The notes beneath the pieces are model-generated. The model was given only the letters and a program-made list of their open reading frames with translations. It did not search any database and was not told where the DNA came from. The translations under genes and the position numbers were made by a program. A stretch of 34,160 nt of DNA from the NCBI RefSeq assembly GCF_002198675.1, contig NZ_MWLL01000088.1:7527-41686 (forward strand), in the 5' to 3' direction. Of the stretch, positions 7,297 to 14,128 are shown piece after piece (the first letter of the stretch is position 1; every line of letters starts with the position of its first letter). The DNA comes from Kineosporia sp. R_H_3 (GTDB lineage Bacteria; Actinomycetota; Actinomycetes; Actinomycetales; Kineosporiaceae).

Positions 7297-8628
7297 TCAG
7301 GCGAAGCCGCGCAGGGCGCTCTCGAGCTGCAGGCCGCCGCCCGCGAGCAGCCGGTCCTGGAGGCGACGCAGCATGACGACCGTCGAGGACTCGTCGAGCT
7401 CGACGTCGTCGTAGGTGAGCACCTGGTCCCGCGCGACGGGCCGCACGACCTTGGCCTTGTTGAGGATCCCGAGCGGCACGAGCCTCTCCGCCTTGGCGAT
7501 CGCGGCGTCCTCGATCATGCCCCGGACGCAGTAGCCACCGATGCCGTCGATGGTGTCGCCGGGTGCGAGGTCCTTCTTCGCCGCGGCGGCGACCTCCGCC
7601 GTCCAGGCCTCGGTGATGAGGCTGGGCGTGCGGTCGAGCACCGCCTCGGGGATCGACAGCGGAGCCTCGATGCTCGCGAGGTGGTAGGGCCGGTACAGCG
7701 AGAAGTACGGCCCTTCGCCCATGCTCAGGTACGACATCTCGTGGACGACGTACGGGTGGTCGGAGCGGACGACGACGAAGACGCCGGGCGCGACCGGCCC
7801 GGTGCAGTAGTCGACGACGCCGGGACGGTCCAGGACGCCGCCGTCCTCCTTGAGCCGGAACGTCTCGTGCAGCGTCGGGACCGTGCTCTCGGGACCGTAC
7901 ATCCCGCGCCGGCTCACCTCGAGCCCGGTCGTGTTCGCCAGCGACGCCATCTCGATCATCGCCTTGGAGCCGTCGACGAACTCGCAGAGCATCTTCGGGT
8001 TCATCTTCTTCGCGGCCGCCTCGGCCTCGAGGCTGTCCGGCGTCTCGTGCGGGCGGAACGGGTTGTTCTTGCCCTTGCCGGCGCAGATGATCTCGAAGTT
8101 GAGGTCGCGGGCGAAGTCGACGAGCTTCTTCGTCTCGACCGGCTCGTCACCGCGGGCGATCGTGTAGACCTGCCCGGTCGCCCGGGCGATCTGCGCGAGC
8201 AGGATGCCGATCGTCACGTCCGACTCGACGTTGAGCCCGACGACGTCCTTGCCGTTGAGCAGCGCGGCCAGGGTCAGCTCGGCCCCGACGTTGGGCACGC
8301 CCGTGGCGTCGACGACGACGTCGACGGGCAGGCTCGCGACGGACTCGGCCCCCCGCAGGACGACGTGCTTGCCGTCGTCGACGGCACGCGCGATCTCGCC
8401 GAAGGCGTGGCTGCCGTCATCGACGACGACCTCGTCCACCCCGGCGTCCTTGAACGCGGCCTCGGCCCGGCCGGGGTCGACGTCCGCGACGACGCTCACC
8501 TGCAGACCGGGCATCCGCCCGACCTGCGCGGCGAGCCCGCGGCCCATCTGCCCCGCACCGACGAGGGCGACCCGGACGGGCCGGCCGACCTCACGCTGGC
8601 GGGCGAGCAGCCGCTCGCGGTAGCTCAT
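7297..8628 (-). CDS. SAF-domain NAD(P)-dependent oxidoreductase (homoserine-dehydrogenase-like)
   Basis: 443 residues. The N-terminus has a Rossmann nucleotide site (VALVGAGQMGRGLAAQ) and a second substrate half related to homoserine dehydrogenase-like proteins (VVDATGVPNVGAEL, GLNVESDVTIG, ICAGKGKNNPF). The C-terminal ~80 residues form a SAF domain (VVRPVARDQVLTYDDVELDES). It is the last gene of the glucitol-type PTS operon and the only dehydrogenase in it, so I infer that it acts on the imported phospho-polyol or a derivative. This is not the usual SDR-type sorbitol-6-phosphate dehydrogenase (SrlD/GutA). The ATG at 8628 follows AGAGGAG; the longer frame to 8859 is low-complexity Arg/Pro shadow. 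The 187 bases upstream, before the IIA stop, hold only GC-rich inverted repeats. Confidence 0.88.
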   Translation of the reverse strand: MSYRERLLARQREVGRPVRVALVGAGQMGRGLAAQVGRMPGLQVSVVADVDPGRAEAAFKDAGVDEVVVDDGSHAFGEIARAVDDGKHVVLRGAESVASLPVDVVVDATGVPNVGAELTLAALLNGKDVVGLNVESDVTIGILLAQIARATGQVYTIARGDEPVETKKLVDFARDLNFEIICAGKGKNNPFRPHETPDSLEAEAAAKKMNPKMLCEFVDGSKAMIEMASLANTTGLEVSRRGMYGPESTVPTLHETFRLKEDGGVLDRPGVVDYCTGPVAPGVFVVVRSDHPYVVHEMSYLSMGEGPYFSLYRPYHLASIEAPLSIPEAVLDRTPSLITEAWTAEVAAAAKKDLAPGDTIDGIGGYCVRGMIEDAAIAKAERLVPLGILNKAKVVRPVARDQVLTYDDVELDESSTVVMLRRLQDRLLAGGGLQLESALRGFA

Positions 8629-8815
8629 GATGACTCCTCTGTCTCGTTCGGCCCCGGTCGCGCTCGGCGAGCGTGCCGTCGGGGCCTGGAGGGTGCGACG
8701 TGCGCCGGCGGCGCTGCCGTGACGTCGTCGCCCGGGTCTGTGCGCGCGGCCACGGCCGCGGCGGCGGCCGGCGGGGCGGCCCCGGCACGTCGTCGGGCCG
8801 GGGCGCCCCCGCCGG

Positions 8816-9280
8816 TCAGTCCGCCGGGCGGGCGAGGATGCGCATGGTGCTGCCGACACCGAGCTCGGGCAGCTCGCCGACCTCGACGCAGACGTCGCCG
8901 GGCAGCGGGGCCGTCGTGGAGCCGTCGGCCTTGAGGCTCATGTGTCCGAGCCGGATGAGGTTCTCGTTGACCACGTCCCCGACGGACGTGACGACGAAGG
9001 GTGAGCCGTCGAGCTCGACGACGTCCCCGGGGCGGGGGATCGAGTGGACGACGCCGGGGTTGTGCAGCAGGCAGAAGTCGTGCAGCTCCTCAGGTGCCGT
9101 CTCGTTGAAGAACACGAGCAGACCCTGGGCCCGGAACTCGGGGATGAGCGCCCCGACCGCGGTGACCACGGTCGAGTAGCGCACACCGTCCGCGGGCACG
9201 GCCTCGTCGGTCGCCACGTCCGCCTCCCCCGCCCCGGCCGCCGGAGCGGTGTCCGGACGGCCTGCGGGCGGGGTCGACAT
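8816..9280 (-). CDS. srlB: PTS glucitol/sorbitol-specific IIA component
   Basis: 154 residues. Cytoplasmic phosphocarrier that takes phosphate from HPr and passes it to IIB. The region after residue ~30 aligns with E. coli SrlB: VRYSTVVTAVGALI, VFFNETAPEELHDFCLLHNPG with the phosphorylatable His in FCLLH, VTSVGDVVNENLIRLGHMSL, and a C-terminal GSTMRI strand. The N-terminal ~30 residues (Ala/Pro/Glu-rich) are extra compared with the 123-residue E. coli protein. I use ATG 9280, four bases after GGAGG and overlapping the IIB stop by one base; an adjacent GTG at 9283 is too close to the ribosome site. Confidence 0.93.
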   Translation of the reverse strand: MSTPPAGRPDTAPAAGAGEADVATDEAVPADGVRYSTVVTAVGALIPEFRAQGLLVFFNETAPEELHDFCLLHNPGVVHSIPRPGDVVELDGSPFVVTSVGDVVNENLIRLGHMSLKADGSTTAPLPGDVCVEVGELPELGVGSTMRILARPAD

Positions 9281-9654
9281 CACGCCTCCGCGACGTCGTC
9301 GGGCTTGACGCCCGACACGAAGAGGTCCTCGGTGATGAACATGGCGAGCGGGCCGGCAGGGCTCGTCGCGTGGATGTCCACCGTCGGCACCTTCTTCATC
9401 GGGTAGACCCCGACGCGGGCGGTGCCGCCGCAGTCGATGACCGCGACAGCGATCTTGTCGAACGGCGCGGACGACTTGAAGCCGTCGAAGACCTCACCGC
9501 CGGTCAGGTCGGCGATCCGCTGCGCGACCGGGTGGATGCCACCACCGGTGACGCAGTAGATGAGCGGCCTGCTGTCCGTCGGCTGGATGGTCAGGGGGCC
9601 ACCCCAGCCACCACGACCCTTGGTGATCTTGACCTTCTTGTAGGGACCCGGCAC
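9280..9654 (-). CDS. PTS glucitol/sorbitol-specific IIB component (free-standing)
   Basis: 124 residues equal to the N-terminal domain of E. coli SrlE. The start VKITKGRGGWGGPLTIQPT matches the IRIEKGTGGWGGPLELK block, and AVAVIDCGGTARVGVYPMKK contains the Cys (residue 75) expected to be the phosphocysteine; the second Cys of the E. coli motif is Val here. It ends GPLAMFITEDLFVSGVK like the domain boundary in SrlE. In E. coli the IIC' part is fused after this domain; here it is a separate gene placed upstream. GTG 9654 has AGGAGG six bases before it. Two strong hairpins separate it from the IIC' gene. Confidence 0.92.
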   Translation of the reverse strand: MPGPYKKVKITKGRGGWGGPLTIQPTDSRPLIYCVTGGGIHPVAQRIADLTGGEVFDGFKSSAPFDKIAVAVIDCGGTARVGVYPMKKVPTVDIHATSPAGPLAMFITEDLFVSGVKPDDVAEA

Positions 9655-9784
9655 GGGGAACCTCCTGGTGGTACGTCGTCGTTGTCATGACTGTCGGTGA
9701 TGCGGTGCTGGTGCTCGGCCGGGTGGCCCTGGGGCGCGCGGTCGGGCGGTGCGGGAGTGGCCCCCGCGGCTGCGCCGTCGACGC

Positions 9785-9850
9785 GGACCGGACTCCGCTG
9801 CCACGGAGCCGGTCCCTGCTGCGAGGCCGCCGACGGCGGCCTCGCAGCAG
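9785..9850 (-). promoter_or_regulatory. Two back-to-back hairpins inside the PTS operon
   Basis: Stem 1: 9816-9831 with 9835-9850, a perfect 16 bp (17 with the next pair) and a 3-base loop. Stem 2: 9785-9797 with 9804-9815, 12 bp with one bulged A. They lie 11 bases after the IIC' stop in a 207-base gap that otherwise holds no gene. They could stabilise the upstream mRNA, attenuate, or partly terminate before IIB-IIA. Confidence 0.65.
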
Positions 9851-9861
9851 GCCGGCTGGTG

Positions 9862-10404
9862 CTATGAGGAGTACAGCCCGAAGCTCGCCAGGTAGGCGAT
9901 GACGACGGACAGCGGACCCGTGACGAGACGGGAGAAGAGAACGGCGGGGACGCCGATCTCGACCGTCTCGGGTTCGGCCTCGCCGAGGGCCAGGCCGACG
10001 GGGATGAAGTCGCAGCCGACCTGCGGGTTGATCGCGAAGAGCGCGGGCAGGGCGTACTGCGGCTGGATGTTGCCGGCCCCGATCCGCTCGCCGAGCAGGA
10101 CGCCGACGATCTGGGCGATGACGGCGCCCGGGCCGAGCAGCGGCGAGAGCACGGGGATCGCGCAGAAGACCGAGATGAGCAGCAGGCCGGGCAGCGAGCC
10201 GGCGGCCGGCTCGATGAGGTGGGCGAGCTTGTCGCCGACCCCGGTCTTCTTGATGATGCCGACGATGACGCTGATGAACGCCATGAACGGCAGGATGTTG
10301 CGGATCACCATGTCGATGGTGTCGCGGCCCGCCTGGTAGAGGACGCCGACGACGCCACCCACCGACCGGCCGATCGTCACCAGGGTCTTGTTGATGGTCT
10401 CCAT
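9862..10404 (-). CDS. PTS glucitol/sorbitol IIC' subunit (SrlE C-terminal domain as a separate protein)
   Basis: 180 residues, integral membrane. It matches the C-terminal half of E. coli SrlE: VLYQAGRDTIDMVIRNILPF, then AFISVIVGIIKKTGVGD, FCAIPVLSPLLGPGAVIAQI, ALPALFAINPQVGCDFIPVG and a final VSRxxTGxxxVxIA-type segment. With the IIC protein it should form the translocation unit. In E. coli this region is fused behind IIB. The ATG (10402-10404) overlaps the IIC stop by one base, so the two membrane subunits are translationally coupled. Confidence 0.9.
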   Translation of the reverse strand: METINKTLVTIGRSVGGVVGVLYQAGRDTIDMVIRNILPFMAFISVIVGIIKKTGVGDKLAHLIEPAAGSLPGLLLISVFCAIPVLSPLLGPGAVIAQIVGVLLGERIGAGNIQPQYALPALFAINPQVGCDFIPVGLALGEAEPETVEIGVPAVLFSRLVTGPLSVVIAYLASFGLYSS

Positions 10405-11033
10405 CAGGCCACCGCCTCCGCGTTCGCGGCGTCGCTCGCGGTGCGGCGCGCCATCATCCGAGCCGTGATGAACTCCGTGAGGACGCCACGGATGAAGATC
10501 ACGACCATGCCGACGAGCAGGTAGCGCAGAGCCAGGTCACCGAGGGGCAGACCGAGCGTCTGGATACCGGCCGCGATGCCGAGGTAGACGAAGAGCTCGC
10601 CACCGTTGGCGTGCGGGAAGATGCCCGTGATGGGGTGGACGTACGAGACCGCCGAGTCGTAGAAGGCGGGCTTGTACCGCTCCGGGAGGAAGCGGCCCAT
10701 CGTGTACGCCATCGGGTTCGTGAGGATGAACACCGAGAGCACCGGCAGGACGAGGTAGCGGATCGGGTAGTACTGCAGCCCGGGGCGGGCGGCCATCTCA
10801 CCGACGCGGTCGATCCGGTCCGGACCGATCCAGCGGATGAGCGCGTTGACGGCCGTGAGCAGGACGATGAGGGTCGGGATGATGCCGGTCACGAGGCCGA
10901 CGAAGTTCTCGCCACCGATCTTGAAGGTGTCGATGAACGCGTTCGCCCAGTTGGCGAGCACGCCCCAGAAACCCGAGGGCGGCGCGACCGTCGGTTCCGC
11001 CGCCACGAGGGCGGCAAGTGCCGAGAATGACAT
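10404..11033 (-). CDS. srlA: PTS glucitol/sorbitol-specific IIC component
   Basis: 209 residues; aligns with E. coli SrlA (187 aa): IGGENFVGLVTGIIPTLIVL, VNALIRWIGPDRIDRV, FILTNPMAYTMGRFLPERYK, GIFPHANGGELFVYLGIAAG and a final LRYLLVGMVVIFIRGVLTEF segment. Four to five membrane helices. It begins with an N-terminal segment (FSALAALVAAEPTVAPPSGF) absent from the E. coli protein. The start ATG 11033 follows AGGAG by five bases. It lies 61 bases after gutM, giving the operon order regulator-activator-transport. Confidence 0.93.
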   Translation of the reverse strand: MSFSALAALVAAEPTVAPPSGFWGVLANWANAFIDTFKIGGENFVGLVTGIIPTLIVLLTAVNALIRWIGPDRIDRVGEMAARPGLQYYPIRYLVLPVLSVFILTNPMAYTMGRFLPERYKPAFYDSAVSYVHPITGIFPHANGGELFVYLGIAAGIQTLGLPLGDLALRYLLVGMVVIFIRGVLTEFITARMMARRTASDAANAEAVA

Positions 11034-11094
11034 ACTGACTCCTGGGGATCGGACGGCGACTGTGCCGTCACGTGGATCACTTTGGTCGTGGCTC

Positions 11095-11523
11095 CTAGGC
11101 GGGCTGTGCCTTCTCCTTTCCCTGCTCGACGCCTCCGGTGGGCTGCCACCCACCGGAGGCGTTCAACGTCTGGGCCGCCTGCCGGGCGGCCTGCCGCTCG
11201 ATCGCGTCGATCCCGGGGATCGACGCGTCGCCGGCGAGCTTGCGGAGCGTGAGGCCGACGTAACGCTCGGCCTGCTTGCCGCGGGCGAACGTCGTGAGCC
11301 CCCGCAGGACGAGGGCGTCGACGACCCGGCCCTCCCTGGTCGCGAGCGCCACGTAGGCCTTGCGGCCGACGAGCCTGCGACCGCCGAGACCGACGGCGAC
11401 CGTGCCGCGGCCCCGGAGCTGGTTCACCTGGGCGAGGAAGTCCTTGCTCTGCCGGGACGCGCTCCACAGCTGGAGCGCCATCGCCGCGGCGAGGGCCCCG
11501 AAGAACAGGCCGTACTCGATCAC
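11095..11523 (-). CDS. gutM: GutM family glucitol operon activator
   Basis: 142 residues. GutM proteins are small N-terminally anchored factors reported as transcriptional activators of glucitol operons. Here a single membrane segment (YGLFFGALAAAMALQLW) is followed by the conserved core SKDFLAQVNQLRGRGTVAVG, VVDALVLRGLTTFARGKQAE and RYVGLTLRKL. The Gly/Gln-rich tail is unlike E. coli; its codons form a perfect 13-bp hairpin (11130-11161). The start is GTG 11523 with AGGAG upstream; GTG and the regulator's TGA share four bases (GTGA), so regulator and activator are translated together. Confidence 0.88.
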   Translation of the reverse strand: MIEYGLFFGALAAAMALQLWSASRQSKDFLAQVNQLRGRGTVAVGLGGRRLVGRKAYVALATREGRVVDALVLRGLTTFARGKQAERYVGLTLRKLAGDASIPGIDAIERQAARQAAQTLNASGGWQPTGGVEQGKEKAQPA

Positions 11524-12602
11524 GTCGCGCTCCTTCCGTTGGCGGCCAGCGCCGCGACGGGGGACGTCGCCGCGACCGACCGGGGGGCCGGGCCGTGGGC
11601 GGCCAGCGAACGCTGCCCCACGCCCTCGGCACGCCGTGCCGCGCCCGCGGTCTCCGCGTTGAGCACCCCGCGCGCCGCGGCCGCGTCGCACACGAGGACG
11701 TCGACGAGCCGGCCGTGCAGGGCGGCGCGCAGGCCCTCGACCTTCTCCCGGCCGGCGGCGACGCCGACGACCGTGGGGATGTTGCGGACGTCGTCCAGGG
11801 TCACGGCGAGCACCCGGTCGTGGACCGCGCCGCGGACCTCACGGCCGTCGGCGTCGAAGAACCGGGCCGCGAGGTCGCCGACCGGCTGCGCCGTCTCGAA
11901 CTCGGCGCGCTCGGCGTCGTCGAGGCGGATCGAGCGCAGGATCGCCGCGGACGAGCCCTGGCTCACCGTGCCGATCCCGACGACGGCGATGTCGGCGCGG
12001 CGGGCGAGCTCGAGCACCTTCTGCACGCTGGACTCGGCGAGCATCGCGTCGCGCGCGGTGGAGGACTCGAAGACCGCCGGCGCGTGCAGGTAGCGGTACT
12101 GCGCCCCGATCCGGGTCGCGAGCTCGCGGACGAGCTCCTGGCCGGTGATCTCGGACGCGACCGAGGACAGGCCCCCGACGAGCTGGACGACCTCGACGGA
12201 CATCGGCGACTCGGCCTGGGCCGCCCAGACCACGGACTGGACCGATCTGCCCCACGAGAGGGCGAGCGTCATGCCGTCCTTGAGCTCGCTGCGCAGCCAC
12301 TGCCACGCGAGGGCCCCGACCCGGTCGAGCGGGCGCATCCCCGGGTCGCTCGGGCGGACGGCGACGACGGCCGCCTCGAGCCCGAACCGCTGGACGAGGG
12401 CCCGCTCGAGCTCGGGGACGCGGCCGGCCGGGTCGTTGATCCGGATCTCGACGATGCCCTGCTCCTGGGCGGCCGTGAGCATCCGCGAGACGTTGGAACG
12501 GCTGGTGCCGAGCGCACGCGCCACGTCGTCCTGGGAGAGCCGCTGCTCGTAGTACAAGCGAGCGGCCCTGACCAGGAGGTCGGGGTCACGAGGGGCTGGC
12601 AT
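11520..12602 (-). CDS. SorC/DeoR-family sugar-binding transcriptional regulator
   Basis: 360 residues. N-terminal helix-turn-helix (RLSQDDVARALGTSRSNVSR) then a SorC-type sugar-phosphate-binding domain: LALSWGRSVQSVVWA, VVQLVGGLSS, DIAVVGIGTVSQGSSAAIL, VGDLAARFFDADGREV and VVGVAAGREKVEGLRAAL. These regulators sense a phosphorylated sugar or polyol and control the adjacent operon. It is the first gene of the PTS operon, so it is likely autoregulated through the palindrome at 12628-12642. I chose ATG 12602: the upstream GTG at 12638 falls within the -10/operator region and so cannot be in the transcript. E. coli srl uses a different SrlR (DeoR type) at the end of its operon. Confidence 0.9.
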   Translation of the reverse strand: MPAPRDPDLLVRAARLYYEQRLSQDDVARALGTSRSNVSRMLTAAQEQGIVEIRINDPAGRVPELERALVQRFGLEAAVVAVRPSDPGMRPLDRVGALAWQWLRSELKDGMTLALSWGRSVQSVVWAAQAESPMSVEVVQLVGGLSSVASEITGQELVRELATRIGAQYRYLHAPAVFESSTARDAMLAESSVQKVLELARRADIAVVGIGTVSQGSSAAILRSIRLDDAERAEFETAQPVGDLAARFFDADGREVRGAVHDRVLAVTLDDVRNIPTVVGVAAGREKVEGLRAALHGRLVDVLVCDAAAARGVLNAETAGAARRAEGVGQRSLAAHGPAPRSVAATSPVAALAANGRSAT

Positions 12603-12627
12603 CTGCACATCCGTTCGGTAGGGCTCA

Positions 12628-12666
12628 TTTATGTGCACTAAAGCGTGTGGCCGCAGTCACAGTCAA
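12628..12666 (-). promoter_or_regulatory. PTS operon promoter with operator and CRP/GlxR-like site
   Basis: On the minus strand TTGACT (12661-12666), an 18-base spacer, then TTTAGT (12637-12642). The -10 is part of an AT-rich near-palindrome, TTTATGTGCACTAAA (12628-12642), a candidate operator for the SorC-type regulator. The spacer is nearly filled by TGTGG-N6-TCACA (12646-12661), one base from the CRP/GlxR consensus TGTGA-N6-TCACA. Confidence 0.6.
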
Positions 12667-12780
12667 GAGTGTTGCGAGGACATTTCCTGGCCGACCTCCG
12701 GACCCGTCGTCGCCCGGAGATCGACATCGTCGCGCGCTCGTCACCGACGGTGACCCTGCCCGGGCGCGCCGGTCCGCCGC

Positions 12781-12819
12781 GTCCCGATCGCCCCGCTCCT
12801 GAGCGGGGGCGACCGGGAC
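12781..12819 (-). terminator. Terminator of the dehydrogenase operon
   Basis: Stem of about 17 bp with one mismatch and one bulge (12781-12798 with 12801-12819), about 30 bases after the E2 stop. It separates the dehydrogenase operon from the PTS operon promoter. Confidence 0.6.
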
Positions 12820-12847
12820 GGCGTTCACGCACCGTGAAGGGCCTGTT

Positions 12848-14128
12848 TCACGCCGGCAGACGGCCTCCGACCGTGGTCAGGACGCGCGCCAGGACGTCGG
12901 TGCCGCGGGCCCAGGCGACCCCCGTCGCACTGATGCTCACGACTGTGCGGACGCCGAGGCCCTCGCCGACGGGGACGACGCGGTCCGCGGCGGCCCCGAC
13001 CCCGACCGCGAGCGCCGCCGGGGCGACGACCTCGGCCGCGACCCGGTCGGCGTCCGGGACCACGACGACGACGGCGTCGGGCGGCGCCAGGAACGCGACG
13101 TCGACCCGGCCCTCGCGGGCCTGGGCGAGCCCGCGGGCCACGAGGTCCTCGAGGTCCGCCGGCGCGAGCGCCTGGGCCCCCGCGACGGTGAGGGTCACCG
13201 CACCCGCCGGGGTGGTCACGCGGACCCCGACCCGCGGCCTGGCCCGGACGGCGACGGGCCCGGCGTCCGCGAGCGCGGCCGCGACGCCGGCCACCACCCG
13301 CGCGAGGACCGCCACCTCGGACGGTGCGGGGCCCGCCTGCAACGTGACGTCCCGCCAGACGACCGCACCGGGGGTGGCGGCCTCCTCGGGGCGCGGCGCC
13401 AGCGCTGCCGCCCGCAGGGCCCACAGGGCGTCCGGGGACGCGTCGTGGGACGCCTCCTGCGGGGGCGGGGACACCGTCTGCGCCGCCGTGCCGGACGGCT
13501 GCACCGTGGCCGCCCCGGCGGGCGGCCCGCCAGGCACGACCGGAACCGCCGCCGGAACCGCCGCCGGCACCGCCGCGGACTGCGCCGCGAGCGCCGTCCG
13601 GACGTCCCCGAGCATGACCGCGCCCTTCGGCCCGGTACCGGCCACGGACGACAGGTCGAGCCCCTCGGCCGCGGCGAGCCGCCGGGCCCCGGGGATCGCG
13701 AGGACCGGGCCGGACGGCGCGGGCGCCGGCGGCGGACCGCCCCATGCCCTCGGCGCGGGCGCGGGTTCGACGGGCACCGAAGCGGGTCCACCGACGGGCT
13801 CGGCGACGGGCTCGGCAAAGGGTGTCGAGGCCGGCGCGGCGTCCGGTGCCCCGAAGAGGTCCTCGATGAGGCTGTCGGACTCGGTCTCGATCCACGCGAG
13901 CGGCGTCCCGACGGGCACCGAGTCGCCGACGTTGACGTCGATCTCGACGACCGTCCCCGTGGCCGGTGCCTCGACCTCCATGTCGACCTTGTCGGTGAGC
14001 ACCTCGCAGACGACGTCCCCCTCGGCGACGACGTCCCCGACGGCGACCCGCCAGACCGTGAGCTCACCGGTCTCCATGGTCATCGACATCTTGGGCATCC
14101 GCAGGGGTGCCCGGTGCGCGACGGACAT
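12848..14128 (-). CDS. E2-like dihydrolipoamide acyltransferase with degenerate catalytic domain
   Basis: 426 residues. Domain 1 (8-85) is a lipoyl domain with the lipoylated Lys47 in VLTDKVDMEVEAP. A Pro/Ala linker follows, then a peripheral-subunit-binding domain (~IPGARRLAAAEGLDLSSVAG, TGPKGAVMLGDV), a second Pro/Ala linker, and a C-terminal domain that follows the 2-oxoacid dehydrogenase acyltransferase fold in outline (RVGVRVTTPAGAVTL, VGVGAAADRVVPV). The core is shortened, and the HxxxDG catalytic signature expected after ISA is replaced by ISATGVAWARGTDVL: neither the His nor the Asp is there. It may be an E2 acting only as lipoyl carrier and scaffold. No E3 is in the window. The ATG overlaps the E1beta stop by one base. 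Confidence 0.85.
   Translation of the reverse strand: MSVAHRAPLRMPKMSMTMETGELTVWRVAVGDVVAEGDVVCEVLTDKVDMEVEAPATGTVVEIDVNVGDSVPVGTPLAWIETESDSLIEDLFGAPDAAPASTPFAEPVAEPVGGPASVPVEPAPAPRAWGGPPPAPAPSGPVLAIPGARRLAAAEGLDLSSVAGTGPKGAVMLGDVRTALAAQSAAVPAAVPAAVPVVPGGPPAGAATVQPSGTAAQTVSPPPQEASHDASPDALWALRAAALAPRPEEAATPGAVVWRDVTLQAGPAPSEVAVLARVVAGVAAALADAGPVAVRARPRVGVRVTTPAGAVTLTVAGAQALAPADLEDLVARGLAQAREGRVDVAFLAPPDAVVVVVPDADRVAAEVVAPAALAVGVGAAADRVVPVGEGLGVRTVVSISATGVAWARGTDVLARVLTTVGGRLPA

Noticed and set aside
7297-12602. Mobile-element origin of the PTS operon
   Set aside because: No transposase, integrase, flanking direct repeats or tRNA was seen, and codon use looks like the neighbours.
12603-12638. 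Upstream GTG start for the SorC-type regulator
   Set aside because: It falls in the -10/operator region of the inferred promoter and would not be transcribed.
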